From Pectobacterium sp. CFBP8739 (GTDB lineage Bacteria > Pseudomonadota > Gammaproteobacteria > Enterobacterales > Enterobacteriaceae), in NCBI RefSeq assembly GCF_013449375.1, contig NZ_JACDRR010000002.1, forward strand, positions 1 through 64,000: a DNA stretch of 64,000 bases. The letters run 5' to 3'. Both the position numbers and the translations under genes were made by a program. Positions 28,527-38,129 of the stretch are shown piece by piece; position 1 is the stretch's first letter; every line of letters starts with the position of its first letter. Under the pieces are notes generated by a model, which was not told where the DNA came from, searched no databases, and saw nothing but the letters and a program-made list of their open reading frames with translations.

Positions 28527-30221
28527 CTACAGCGCCGTATGAAAATCCACGGGCGCATTAAGCACAGGCATAACAATTTTCGCCCTGATAACAAAATCAC
28601 CAAAGCCTTCACCCGCCTTTCTCTCTTTCGCCCATAAACCAATCAGCCGTTCGATTTCGCTAAGTAATGTCGGTACGTCGATATTATCTTTATATAAGCG
28701 AGGAATGCGCGTCCCTTCACGATTGCCACCAATGTAAAGGCTATAGCGCCCCACCGCGCGTCCAATCAGTCCCACCTCCGCTAACATGGCTCGTCCACAG
28801 CCATTTGGGCAGCCAGTGATACGAAAAACGAACGACTCATCACCTACGCCATATTGGTGTAGCAGATGCTCTATCGCTGAAACCACATCCGGCAGAACCC
28901 GCTCCGCCTCGGCCATCGCCAGCGGGCAAGTGGGAAACGAGACGCAGGCCATGGAATCCTTACGCTGTAACGATAGCGATGACCCCAGCAATCCATACTG
29001 CCGAGCTAGCGCATCTATCTGCGCTTTGTCTTCACTTGCCACCCCAGCGATGATGATGTTCTGATTCGCTGTCAGGCGAAAATCACCTTTATGCACGTTG
29101 GCAATTGCCGCAATCCCGCTTTTATTCGGTAAGCCCGGTTTATCCAACAGACGCCCGCTAGGAATAAACAGGGTCAGGTGATGTTTGCCATCAATCCCGT
29201 CAACCCAACCAATACGATCGCCACGTTCAGAAAAAACATAAGGTCTCAACGGAGAAAACGTCACTCCGCTACGCCGCTCGACTTCAGCTTTAAAGACATC
29301 GACCCCGACACGTTCAAGAGTATATTTTGTCTTCGCGTTACGGCGGTTCTCACGATTCCCCCAATCGCGCTGGGTCGATACCACCGCTTCGGCAATCGCC
29401 AGCGTATGCGCCAATGGGATAAAACCAAACTCCGTCGCCAGACGAGGATACGTGCTGGTGTCTCCCTGCGTCATCGCCAACCCGCCGCCCACCAATACAT
29501 TGAAACCAACCAACTGGTCACCTTCACCGATGGCAACAAAACTCAGATCGTTGGCGTGAATATCCACATCATTCTGCGGCGGAATAACCACTGCCGTTTT
29601 GAATTTTCTCGGCAGATAACTTTTTCCCAAAATTGGTTCTTCATCCGTCTGAATAATTTTCTCTTTATCCAGCCACACCTCGGCATAAGCGTGGGTACGC
29701 GGTAAAAGGTGCTCAGAGATCTTCTTTGCCCATTCCCAGGCCTGACGATGTAAAATAGATTCAACTGGGTTAGCCGTACACAACACATTACGGTTAACAT
29801 CCCCTGCGGTGGCTCGCGAATCCAGCCCGAGATGATTAAGCAGTTTATGTACCGGCTTGATGTCATCTTTCAGCACGCCGTGTAGTTGCACCGTCTGTCG
29901 ATTGGTAATACGAATGCTGCCATAAAGCGTGTGCTCGCGCGCAAAGGCATCGATACCTAACCACTGATGCGGCGTAATGATCCCACCCGGCAAGCGGACA
30001 CGCAGCATAACGGTATGCAGTGGCTCTAATTTCTGAGCGATACGTTCTTGCCTGATGTCCCTATCGTCTTGTTGATACATCCCATGAAAGCGAATTAACT
30101 GAAAGTTATCTGCGACAAATCCTCCCGTTAACGGGTCGGCCAAATCATCTTGAATGGTTCCTCGCAGATAATTACTTTGTGTTTTAAGCCTTTCATTATC
30201 CGACAGTTTTTTATCACTCAT
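28527..30221 (-). CDS. cysI: Sulfite reductase hemoprotein beta-subunit (stand-alone copy)
   Basis: A 564-residue homologue of E. coli CysI (570) over full length. Sulfite/nitrite reductase repeats are clear, and all four [4Fe-4S]/siroheme cysteines are present in [17 protein letters not shown] and [12 protein letters not shown], so it should be active if it finds an electron donor. CysI normally works with the flavoprotein CysJ and lies in cysJIH; here neither cysJ nor cysH is near. It follows a glycosidase gene 248 bp upstream, in AT-richer DNA, so it is probably a second, perhaps acquired, copy. Whether a canonical cysJIH exists elsewhere cannot be seen. Confidence 0.93.
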   Translation of the reverse strand: MSDKKLSDNERLKTQSNYLRGTIQDDLADPLTGGFVADNFQLIRFHGMYQQDDRDIRQERIAQKLEPLHTVMLRVRLPGGIITPHQWLGIDAFAREHTLYGSIRITNRQTVQLHGVLKDDIKPVHKLLNHLGLDSRATAGDVNRNVLCTANPVESILHRQAWEWAKKISEHLLPRTHAYAEVWLDKEKIIQTDEEPILGKSYLPRKFKTAVVIPPQNDVDIHANDLSFVAIGEGDQLVGFNVLVGGGLAMTQGDTSTYPRLATEFGFIPLAHTLAIAEAVVSTQRDWGNRENRRNAKTKYTLERVGVDVFKAEVERRSGVTFSPLRPYVFSERGDRIGWVDGIDGKHHLTLFIPSGRLLDKPGLPNKSGIAAIANVHKGDFRLTANQNIIIAGVASEDKAQIDALARQYGLLGSSLSLQRKDSMACVSFPTCPLAMAEAERVLPDVVSAIEHLLHQYGVGDESFVFRITGCPNGCGRAMLAEVGLIGRAVGRYSLYIGGNREGTRIPRLYKDNIDVPTLLSEIERLIGLWAKERKAGEGFGDFVIRAKIVMPVLNAPVDFHTAL

Positions 30222-30414
30222 TATGCAATCTCACTCGTTATTATTTATTGGAATAATACAAACGAAGTAAAACAGCGATAATTCTGCGTATACAGATACA
30301 GTCCTTTCGCTTTCACCTATAACAGTAAATGCTGTAGATAAAATAAGGAGTTAACGCGTAACATAAGACAGAATAAATTATTATTTAATATAGTTAAAAG
30401 ACATATCGGTAGAA

Positions 30415-30447
30415 TAAAAAAGGCCCATTTATGTCAATAAACAGGCC
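30415..30447 (-). terminator. Rho-independent terminator after the GH3 gene
   Basis: On the minus strand, GGCCTGTTTAT and ATAAATGGGCC form an interrupted stem with a TGAC loop, followed by TTTTTTATT. It isolates cysI from the glycosidase gene, so cysI needs its own promoter in the AT-rich 30222-30414 stretch. Confidence 0.75.
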
Positions 30448-30469
30448 GCTGGTGTGGATCAAATCATGA

Positions 30470-32449
30470 TTATTTTGTTAAGCCAAATCCAAATGGAAAG
30501 AGCGGCGCTTTACTGTCATAAGGTACCCCCGGTTGCTGATTAAGTACCGCTTTCATGGAAGACGGTAGCTCAAATGGAAGTTTCCCTGTGTATGCCTCTC
30601 CAGACATTAGTTGCTTGAGTAACACATCGTCACTGATGCCAAAGTTGGCAATAACCGCCTGTGTTTTATCCACGATATTGGTCAGAATAGCCGGGCGATC
30701 CAGATACACGGTCACGATAGTTGGCACGCTAGCTGTCGCCCTGATAATAGCTTGGTATTCTGGATTGTTCTCGGTATAAGCAAGTGAGCCCTCATGGTGT
30801 TTGGCGCCAAAATAAAAGTTTTTATGTGGTTGCTCATACGGCGCAACGCTACGAACCAACGCAACCTCGGCAAGCTCTGGCGTTTCCACCACAACAAGCC
30901 CTGCGGCCCGAGCGACGTTCTTATCGATTCCGCTGAGCCAGACTTTACTTCCCGCTCGCAATGGCAAAATATTTTTATTTTGCAACAGCACCAACGCACG
31001 TTTCTGTGCTTCGTTAGCCCGCGTCTGCCATTCAGCCTTACCCACCACACGGCTTGCCTGCCCAGCATTAACATAAGGATTTTCAAACAAACCAACCTGG
31101 AATTTCTGTTTCAGTAGACGCCTGACAGAAACATCCAGACGCGACTCGGTCAGTTTGCCTCCCTGTACCGCGCTAATCAGTACCGAAGAGTTAGTGACGC
31201 CACCAAACTGATCGACACCCGCCTCCACTGCTTTAATGAATCGCTGCTCTACCGTCAGACTTTCAACGCCCCACGGCATGCCACGCGGTACCGGCTTTTC
31301 ATTCAGCTTGCTCCCCGTGACACAGTCATCTTTACAGTCATTGGTGATAAGCCAGTCACTAAGAATGACGCCATCAAATCCGTAAACCCCGCGCAGCAGA
31401 TCGGTTAATAGAAAACGGTTAAACCCTGCTCCGACTTGCTCAATCGACCTTCCTTGCCACGTTGCGTCTTTCAAAATGGAATAGGTTGGCATAATGCCCG
31501 CGACACGCGCCTCAAATGCCCCAGTAAAAGGCTCGATATGCTGCTGGAGATCGTTCTTTTTGAAGATGGCATATTTGCCATAAACATTGTGGCTATCCCA
31601 CCCATCCTGCGCAGCGCCATATCCGACCCAGTGTTTAACGATACTGATGACACTTTGTGAATTCAGGCCATTTCTGCCATTTTGCATGCCTTCGATATAA
31701 CCCCTGACCATTTTCTTGGTCAGCTCCGCATCTTCACCAAACGTTCCACTACTCCTTGACCAACGCGGTTCCGTTGCCAAATCGGCCTGCGGTGATAGTG
31801 CTTCCGTGATCCCGACTGCACGATATTCCTGACGCACAATGTCGGCAAACTGCCGAGTCAGTGATTCATCACCAATAGCGGCCAGCCCCAGCGTTTCAGG
31901 CCATTTACTAAACTTTCCAGAGGAAACCGATGCGCCAACCAAATACTGGAACGCATTGCGCGGGTCACTGCTAATCGTCAGCGGAATCCCCAATCGCGTA
32001 TTTTCTGCAATCTGCTGTAACTTATTATTTTCCTCCGCCATTTGCGTAGGTTCATCACCAGACAGGCGAGTGATAAAACTGCTGATTGACCGCTCAGCAA
32101 TCATTTTTCTCGCCGTATCAATATCATAAGCAGATCCTGCACCAATCACACTCCCCGTCGTCGGCGCGGAACCATGCATCATCAATCCCGCTTTTTCCAC
32201 CAGCGTCATACGCGTAACCAGGTCGTTCGCTCGTTGATCGGGAGATAAACGCCAGTCTTCATATGGATTGACCTTTCCATCACGGTTCAAGTCTTTAAAT
32301 GTCAGACCATCCAGCATAATGGTTGGCACATCGCGATACCCTAATTCCGCTTGTGATATTGCAGAAGCAATAGGAGAAAAAAATAAAGGTACGGAGGAAA
32401 ATAGTGGTGCTGCTAAAGATAATGCAAAATGCAGTCTGTTTTTTCTCAT
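30470..32449 (-). CDS. Exported glycoside hydrolase family 3 protein (beta-glucosidase-like)
   Basis: A 659-residue GH3 protein from the ATG at 32447-32449, with a signal peptide (RKNRLHFALSLAAPLFSSVP, cleavage likely after ASA near residue 27). The catalytic TIM-barrel domain follows, with the nucleophile Asp365 in GFDGVILSDWLITND; the second domain (about 480-659) includes LLQNKNILPLRAGSKVWLSG. A PYEDWRLSP segment near a DLNRDGKVN calcium-type loop comes after the signal. Expected to cleave terminal beta-glucosyl residues of oligosaccharides or plant glycosides in the periplasm; specificity is not deducible. Upstream in-frame starts (32464, 32467 TTG) are less likely. Confidence 0.9.
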   Translation of the reverse strand: MRKNRLHFALSLAAPLFSSVPLFFSPIASAISQAELGYRDVPTIMLDGLTFKDLNRDGKVNPYEDWRLSPDQRANDLVTRMTLVEKAGLMMHGSAPTTGSVIGAGSAYDIDTARKMIAERSISSFITRLSGDEPTQMAEENNKLQQIAENTRLGIPLTISSDPRNAFQYLVGASVSSGKFSKWPETLGLAAIGDESLTRQFADIVRQEYRAVGITEALSPQADLATEPRWSRSSGTFGEDAELTKKMVRGYIEGMQNGRNGLNSQSVISIVKHWVGYGAAQDGWDSHNVYGKYAIFKKNDLQQHIEPFTGAFEARVAGIMPTYSILKDATWQGRSIEQVGAGFNRFLLTDLLRGVYGFDGVILSDWLITNDCKDDCVTGSKLNEKPVPRGMPWGVESLTVEQRFIKAVEAGVDQFGGVTNSSVLISAVQGGKLTESRLDVSVRRLLKQKFQVGLFENPYVNAGQASRVVGKAEWQTRANEAQKRALVLLQNKNILPLRAGSKVWLSGIDKNVARAAGLVVVETPELAEVALVRSVAPYEQPHKNFYFGAKHHEGSLAYTENNPEYQAIIRATASVPTIVTVYLDRPAILTNIVDKTQAVIANFGISDDVLLKQLMSGEAYTGKLPFELPSSMKAVLNQQPGVPYDSKAPLFPFGFGLTK

Positions 32450-32722
32450 TATGGCTACTCTCATCAAAGTAAATATCCATCACGCGATGAAAGTAATGCC
32501 CATCTCAGTCGACATTACTCTTTTTAAATACATCCATTATTTACGCGCGAGATTTTTAAACTGAATATCCTTCCCGAGATGAGACTACGCCAGATGAAAA
32601 AACGAACTCAATGTGGAGTGAGCATAATTTAGATATGTGTCAAATAATTATTTCGACGCTCTAAATAATTAGGATCTGTTATATAATTATTTACTATAAC
32701 TGTTATGTAAATAGAGACGCTA

Positions 32723-33976
32723 TCACGCTGCATTAAATACCGCCTGATAAAATGCCTGTAGCGCCAGCGCCACATCCGCCGTGGTCACGGATTCATCAGG
32801 ATGGTGACTGATGCCGCCGCGACAGCGAACAAACAGCATCGCCACCGGCCAGCGTTCGGCAATGGCAATTGCATCGTGCCCCGCGCCGCTCGGCAGCAGC
32901 AGCGTTTTCCCCTGTACCCGCGTCACGGCTTCATTTAATACCGACTGCAACGCGGGATCGCAGCGGGTTGCCGCAATGCGGTAATACTCGTCCGCACTAA
33001 ACTGGCAGCCGCGCTGGTGCGCGATAGCCTGCCCCAACATCAGGAGTTTTTCCAGCAACGCATCCAGCGGCGCATCCTCCGGCCCGCGAATATCCAGAGT
33101 CATCTTCACTTCACCAGGGATGACGTTCGCCGCACCCGGTAAACACTGTAACGTGCCAAACGTCGCGACCAGATGAGGATCGCTCTCCCGCGTGACCCGC
33201 TCTGCCCGCGCCATCCAATCCGCCGCTGCTGCCAGCGCATCCCGCCGCTGCGTCATTGGCACCGTGCCCGCATGCCCCGCCAGCCCGAGAAACGTGCAGT
33301 TGAGCCGCCGCGCACCGTTAATCGCGGTGACCACACCCAGCGCCAGATCCTGTTGTTCCAGACACGGCCCTTGTTCGATGTGCAGTTCCAGATAGGCGAC
33401 AATATCACTGACTGGGCGCGCCGCCTCCGCCACCTGAAGCGGATCCAGCCCCGCAATGGTCAAGGCCTGCGCCACACTGGTGCCTTCGGCATCCTGACAA
33501 TCCAGCCAGCTCTCCGGCCAGGTGCCTGTTAGCCCTCGGCTGCCCAGCAGCGTAATACCAAAGCGTGTCCCTTCCTCATCGCCGAAACCGATGATTTCCA
33601 GCGCCACGGGCAAACGCGTACCCTGCTGATGAAATACGCGCACTACTTCAATTGCCGTCAGTACGCCCAGCATCCCGTCATAGCGTCCGGCATTGCGCAC
33701 CGTATCCAGATGCGAGCCTAGCAGCAGCGCGGGTGCATCCGGCGTGAGTCCTTCATAGCGACCGCAAATGTTGCCAACGCTATCCTGCCAGACGTTCATG
33801 CCCGCTTCGCGCATCCATTCTCCCACCCGTGCATTGGCGCGCAGGTGCTCCAGCGACAGATAAACGCGGGTCAACTGGCCGGGCGTTTCGCTGATTTCTG
33901 CCAGCGCATCACAACGCGACATAATCTGCTCAGCGGCTGCCTGTGCAGCAGCGGGCGACATCAACATTTCACTCAT
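32723..33976 (-). CDS. hpxK: Allantoate amidohydrolase / N-carbamoyl-amino-acid hydrolase (HpxK-type)
   Basis: A 417-residue M20-family metallo-amidohydrolase of the AllC/HpxK/hydantoinase group. Metal ligands lie in LLLGSHLDTVRNAGRYDG and IGFGDEEGTRFG, and PSGAGHDAIAIAERWP is the late conserved block. It should hydrolyse allantoate to ureidoglycine, CO2 and ammonia, given its partner hpxJ. Start at 33974-33976 overlaps the hpxJ stop by 4 bp (ATGA); the frame extends to 34009 but coupling and the family N-terminus favour this ATG. Last gene of the minus-strand operon. Confidence 0.87.
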   Translation of the reverse strand: MSEMLMSPAAAQAAAEQIMSRCDALAEISETPGQLTRVYLSLEHLRANARVGEWMREAGMNVWQDSVGNICGRYEGLTPDAPALLLGSHLDTVRNAGRYDGMLGVLTAIEVVRVFHQQGTRLPVALEIIGFGDEEGTRFGITLLGSRGLTGTWPESWLDCQDAEGTSVAQALTIAGLDPLQVAEAARPVSDIVAYLELHIEQGPCLEQQDLALGVVTAINGARRLNCTFLGLAGHAGTVPMTQRRDALAAAADWMARAERVTRESDPHLVATFGTLQCLPGAANVIPGEVKMTLDIRGPEDAPLDALLEKLLMLGQAIAHQRGCQFSADEYYRIAATRCDPALQSVLNEAVTRVQGKTLLLPSGAGHDAIAIAERWPVAMLFVRCRGGISHHPDESVTTADVALALQAFYQAVFNAA

Positions 33977-35217
33977 GCACGTCCCTCGTCCGTCGCGTAA
34001 CAATTCCAAGCAGCCTGCAACGCTTCACCCTGCACCGTGCGGAAACCCAGACGATTCAGTACCGCTTCCAGCGCCGTCAACGTTTGCATCACACAGTCTT
34101 TACGCGCGTTGTAGCCCATCGTGCCAATACGCCAGATCTTGCCCTGAAGCGGGCCAAACGAGGTGCCAATCTCAATAGCAAAATCTTCCAGCAGCAGCTT
34201 ACGCACCTGCTCACTGTGCACACCGTCAGGAATCACCACGCCCAGCACGTTATTCATTTTGTGTTTAAGATTGCCAAAGGTTTCCAGTCCCATTCCCTGA
34301 ATTCCCGCCACCAGCGCATTGCCGTGCAGCGCATGGCGGGCAATGCTGCGATCCAGCCCTTCCTCGAGGATCGTTCGCGCGCACTCACGAGCGGCAAACA
34401 GCATGCTCGTCGCCTCGGTGTGGTGGTTCAGACGCTCCGGCCCCCAGTAATCCATCACCATGCCCAGATCGAAATAGTTGGAATAGATCATCTCGTCATC
34501 GCCATCCTGATGCGCGTCCGTTCGGATCCCCTGCTCTACACATTTACGACGGCGAATCACCGCTTCCATCTGCGGGCTGAGCGTGATCGGTGAGCTGCCA
34601 GACGGCCCGCCGAGACACTTCTGTAATCCGGCGGAAACCGCATCCAGTCCCCATTTGTCCGTTTCCAACGGGTTTCCGCCAAAAGACGCCGTCGCATCGG
34701 TATAAAACAGCACGCCATGACGGCGGCAAATCTCGCCCAGTTCTTCCAGCGGTTGCAGCATGGTGGTCGAGGTATCGCCCTGCACTGTCAGCAACAAACG
34801 CGGGCGCACCGCCTTGATCGCGTCTTCGATTTGGTCAGGCGAGAACACCTCGCCCCACGGTACTTCAATGGTATGAACCTCGGCACGACAGCGGCGGGCA
34901 ATCTCACACAGTAGATGACCAAAACGACCAAATACGGGCACCAGCACCTTGTCGCCAGGCCGGATTGATGACAGCAGAATCGCTTCGATCCCCGCGCGCG
35001 AGGTGCCGTCTACCAGCATCGTCCAGCGGTTTTCCGTACGGAAAAGCTGACGATAGAGTTCCATGACCTGATTCATGTAGTTCGTCATCGCGGGGTCATA
35101 CTGGCCAACCAACTGGCTGGCCATTGCCCGTAATACGCGCGGATCGGCGTTGATCGGCCCCGGCCCCATCAGTAAGCGATGAGGGGGGTTAATTTGCGCG
35201 TACAGTTCGCTGCTCAT
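33973..35217 (-). CDS. hpxJ: PLP aminotransferase, ureidoglycine-glyoxylate type (HpxJ/PucG)
   Basis: A 414-residue class V aminotransferase. The N-terminus has RLLMGPGPINADPRVLRAM, and the PLP lysine is in VSAGLQKCLGGPSGSSP. PucG/HpxJ proteins transaminate the unstable product of allantoate hydrolysis, (S)-ureidoglycine, with glyoxylate or another keto acid, giving oxalurate. GGAG lies 9 bp before the ATG at 35215-35217. Overlap with hpxK supports the assignment; alanine-glyoxylate activity remains an alternative. Confidence 0.87.
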   Translation of the reverse strand: MSSELYAQINPPHRLLMGPGPINADPRVLRAMASQLVGQYDPAMTNYMNQVMELYRQLFRTENRWTMLVDGTSRAGIEAILLSSIRPGDKVLVPVFGRFGHLLCEIARRCRAEVHTIEVPWGEVFSPDQIEDAIKAVRPRLLLTVQGDTSTTMLQPLEELGEICRRHGVLFYTDATASFGGNPLETDKWGLDAVSAGLQKCLGGPSGSSPITLSPQMEAVIRRRKCVEQGIRTDAHQDGDDEMIYSNYFDLGMVMDYWGPERLNHHTEATSMLFAARECARTILEEGLDRSIARHALHGNALVAGIQGMGLETFGNLKHKMNNVLGVVIPDGVHSEQVRKLLLEDFAIEIGTSFGPLQGKIWRIGTMGYNARKDCVMQTLTALEAVLNRLGFRTVQGEALQAAWNCYATDEGRA

Positions 35218-35267
35218 GGTTATAGGCTCCACATTTTTGTTTCGACTTACACATTCGGCAAGCGTCA

Positions 35268-36011
35268 TTACGCTTCCGATAGTCCTCGCACCGAGGCGAT
35301 AAACTGTTTCAATTCTGGCGTTTGCGGGTGAGCAAACAGCGTTTTGCTGTCGCCCTGTTCCCAGACGGTGCCCTGGTGCATGAACACCACGCGGTCACCC
35401 ACTTCACGGGCAAAATTCATTTCATGCGTCACCAGAATCAGCGTCATGCCTTCTGCGGCCAGCTGTTCCAGCACTTTCAGCACTTCGCCGACTAATTCAG
35501 GATCGAGCGCCGAGGTAATTTCATCGCACAGCAGGACTTTCGGGTTCATCGCCAGCGCGCGGGCAATCGCGACACGCTGCTGCTGGCCGCCCGACAGGTT
35601 GGCAGGATAGTAGTGAAGGCGTTCCCCCAGCCCGACTTTATTGAGCATCTGCTCACCCAACTCACGGCATTCCGCCGCGCTTTTCCCCAGCACGCGGCGC
35701 GGCGCCAGCATCACGTTTTCCAACGCCGTCATATGCGGGAACAGATTGAAATTCTGGAACACCATCCCAACCGAGCGGCTGATTTCCCGCGCCTGTGAAT
35801 CCCTGTCGGTGACCGTCATCCCGCCGAGCTTGATGCTGCCGTCCTGATACCCTTCCAGACCGTTCATACAGCGCAGGAGCGTGCTCTTACCGGAGCCGCT
35901 GCGCCCAATGATCGAGATGACTTCACCCATTTCAATATCCAGATCGACGCCTTTCAGGACATGGTTCTGGCCGTAATATTTTTGAACCTGATTAATGGTG
36001 ATGAGCGGCAT
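35268..36011 (-). CDS. Amino-acid-type ABC transporter ATPase
   Basis: A 247-residue nucleotide-binding subunit of a polar amino-acid uptake system (GlnQ/HisP class). Walker A GRSGSGKST, signature LSGGQQQRVAIARAL, Walker B VLLCDEITSALD and the switch histidine in LILVTHEMNFA are intact. It overlaps the preceding permease by 20 bp and is followed by hpxJ after 50 bp, so importer and catabolic genes share a transcript. Likely cargo is a purine-derived ureide or an amino acid (inference). Confidence 0.93.
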   Translation of the reverse strand: MPLITINQVQKYYGQNHVLKGVDLDIEMGEVISIIGRSGSGKSTLLRCMNGLEGYQDGSIKLGGMTVTDRDSQAREISRSVGMVFQNFNLFPHMTALENVMLAPRRVLGKSAAECRELGEQMLNKVGLGERLHYYPANLSGGQQQRVAIARALAMNPKVLLCDEITSALDPELVGEVLKVLEQLAAEGMTLILVTHEMNFAREVGDRVVFMHQGTVWEQGDSKTLFAHPQTPELKQFIASVRGLSEA

Positions 36012-36645
36012 TGAATTTCTTCTCCAGATAGCGGCTGTAATAAGAGAGCGGATAGCACATCAGGAAATAGCCCAGCGCCACCAATCCGAACACTTTAAAC
36101 GGCTGATAGGTCACGTTATTCAGCATGGTTCCCGCTTTGGTCAGCTCGACAAATCCGATGATTGACGCCAGCGCGGTGCCTTTAATCACCTGCACGGAAA
36201 ACCCTACCGTGGGGGCGATGGCGATACGCATCGCCTGAGGCGCAATCACCCGATAGAGCGTCTGGCCGAAATCCAGCCCGAGACAGCGCGAGGCTTCCCA
36301 CTGCCCTTTCGGCAACGCTTCCACGCTGCCACACCAGATATCCACCAGAAAGGCGCTGGTAAATAGCGTCAGCGCCAGTGCCGCCGCCGTCCACGGGCTG
36401 ACATCGATACCGAACAGCGCCAGCCCGAAAAAGGCGAGGAACAGTTGCATCAGCAGCGGTGTCCCCTGAAACAGTTCGGAATACAGTTGAACAAAGCGCG
36501 TCGGCCACTTGCGTTTGGTCAACCGCAGCAGCATCAGCGGAAACGTCACCAGCGCACCGCCGATGAAGGCCGTCAGCGACAGCAACAGCGTCCAGCGCGC
36601 CGCCAGCAGCAGGTTGCGCACAATATCCCAGTCGGTAAATGCCAT
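35992..36645 (-). CDS. Amino-acid-type ABC transporter permease (second)
   Basis: A 217-residue HisM/GlnP-class inner-membrane permease from the ATG at 36643-36645, which overlaps the stop of the preceding permease (TAATG). The EAA loop reads EASRCLGLDFGQTLYRVIAPQA. About five membrane segments. Pairs with the next permease upstream to form the channel. Confidence 0.92.
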   Translation of the reverse strand: MAFTDWDIVRNLLLAARWTLLLSLTAFIGGALVTFPLMLLRLTKRKWPTRFVQLYSELFQGTPLLMQLFLAFFGLALFGIDVSPWTAAALALTLFTSAFLVDIWCGSVEALPKGQWEASRCLGLDFGQTLYRVIAPQAMRIAIAPTVGFSVQVIKGTALASIIGFVELTKAGTMLNNVTYQPFKVFGLVALGYFLMCYPLSYYSRYLEKKFNAAHHH

Positions 36646-37310
36646 TATGACTGACTCCCTAAGAAACGCCGTCCCGCCAGCAGCAAGAGTTGCCGCATCA
36701 GGACAGACAGCGCCAGATAACACAGCGTGGTCGCCAGATACACTTCAAAACTCAAAAAAGTACGGGACTGAATCAGGTTGGCGGCAAAGGTCAGTTCTTC
36801 ATAAGACACCTGCGATACCACTGACGACCCCAGCATAACGATGATGCATTGGCTGACCAGCGCCGGATAAATCCGCTGGAGCGCAGGCGGCAGAATCACG
36901 CGCAGAAACGTCTGCACACGCGTCAGCCCCAGCACACGGGCGGCTTCCCACTGGCCTTTCGGCGTCACCTGAATCCCCGCACGGATAATCTCGGTGCTGT
37001 ACGCACCGAGGTTAATCAACATCGCCAACAGCGCAGCCTGCCCGGCGGTAAGTTTCCAGCCCAGACTCGGCAAACCGAAGACGATGAAAAATAGCTGCAC
37101 CACAAACGGCGTATTGCGGATCAGCTCGACATAGACTCCCCACAGCCGACTCAGCAGGGTGGGCTTGCCGCTGCGCAAGGCCGCACCACAGATACCGATG
37201 GCAATGCCGCCAAGGGTTGCCATTACCGTCAGCTCAATGGTGACCCACAACCCCGCCAGCAGCTCAGGCCAGAATGGCAACAGCGCGGAAAAATTAAGCT
37301 GATAGGTCAT
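36645..37310 (-). CDS. Amino-acid-type ABC transporter permease (first)
   Basis: A 221-residue permease of the same class, with EAA loop EAARVLGLTRVQTFLRVILP and the N-terminal MTYQLNFSALLPFWPELLAG. Twelve bases separate it from the binding-protein gene; it overlaps the second permease at the stop-start. Confidence 0.92.
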   Translation of the reverse strand: MTYQLNFSALLPFWPELLAGLWVTIELTVMATLGGIAIGICGAALRSGKPTLLSRLWGVYVELIRNTPFVVQLFFIVFGLPSLGWKLTAGQAALLAMLINLGAYSTEIIRAGIQVTPKGQWEAARVLGLTRVQTFLRVILPPALQRIYPALVSQCIIVMLGSSVVSQVSYEELTFAANLIQSRTFLSFEVYLATTLCYLALSVLMRQLLLLAGRRFLGSQS

Positions 37311-37322
37311 GCCGTGCTCCCG

Positions 37323-38129
37323 TTATGCTTTGATGCTGGCTGGCAGCGGCGCTTTCAGCCATTTTTCTGACAGGCTATTAAGCGTGTCGTCTTTCAGCGC
37401 TCGTTCGATCAACGCATCGACTTTTGCTTTCAGCGCGGGCTCGTCTTTTTTCAGCCCGATGTAGCACGGCGAATCTTTCAGCATAAACTTCGCCACCGGT
37501 GCTTTCGTTGGATTCTGCTCGGCGATGGCGGCAACCACCAGGTTACCGGTGGCGACATATTCCACCTGACCTGACAGGTACGCCGACAGCGTCGTGTTGT
37601 TATCTTCGTAGCGCTTAATCTGGGCAGCCTTCGGCGCGATATCCGTCAGCACCATGTCTTCTACCGCACCGCGCGTCACGCCGATGCTTTTGCCTTCCAG
37701 CGCCTCAGACGATGTCAGCGTGCTGTCTTTCGTCCCAAATACGCCGAGGAAAAACGGCGCATAAGCGCGACTGAAATCGATCACTTTTTCGCGCTCGGCG
37801 TTTTTGCCCAGGCTGGAGATCACCAGATCAACCTTATTGGTTTGCAGATACGGTACGCGGTTGGCGCTGGTGACCGGCACCAATTGCAACTTTAGTTTCA
37901 TCTCTTTCGCCAGATAGCGGGCGATATCGATGTCATACCCCTGCGGTTGCAGATCTGTCCCTACCGATCCAAACGGTGGGAAATCCTGCGGCACCGCGAC
38001 ACGCAGCACGCCGCGCTTCTCGATATCCTGCAACTGATCGGCCATCGCGCTACCGGCCTGAACCAGTAACATTGCCGCGCCCATCACTGCCAGTAACCCT
38101 TTTTTGATGCCCAGTTTATTGATCAACAT
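37323..38129 (-). CDS. Periplasmic solute-binding protein, family 3
   Basis: A 268-residue periplasmic binding protein (SBP_bac_3). The signal peptide ends near residue 30 (VQAGSAMADQ). Family features include GVLRVAVPQDFPPFGSVG, PQGYDIDIARYLAKEM and LDVIISSLGKN-like VDLVISSLGKNAERE. First gene of the importer-hpxJK operon. Its ligand would tell what the system takes up. Confidence 0.92.
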   Translation of the reverse strand: MLINKLGIKKGLLAVMGAAMLLVQAGSAMADQLQDIEKRGVLRVAVPQDFPPFGSVGTDLQPQGYDIDIARYLAKEMKLKLQLVPVTSANRVPYLQTNKVDLVISSLGKNAEREKVIDFSRAYAPFFLGVFGTKDSTLTSSEALEGKSIGVTRGAVEDMVLTDIAPKAAQIKRYEDNNTTLSAYLSGQVEYVATGNLVVAAIAEQNPTKAPVAKFMLKDSPCYIGLKKDEPALKAKVDALIERALKDDTLNSLSEKWLKAPLPASIKA

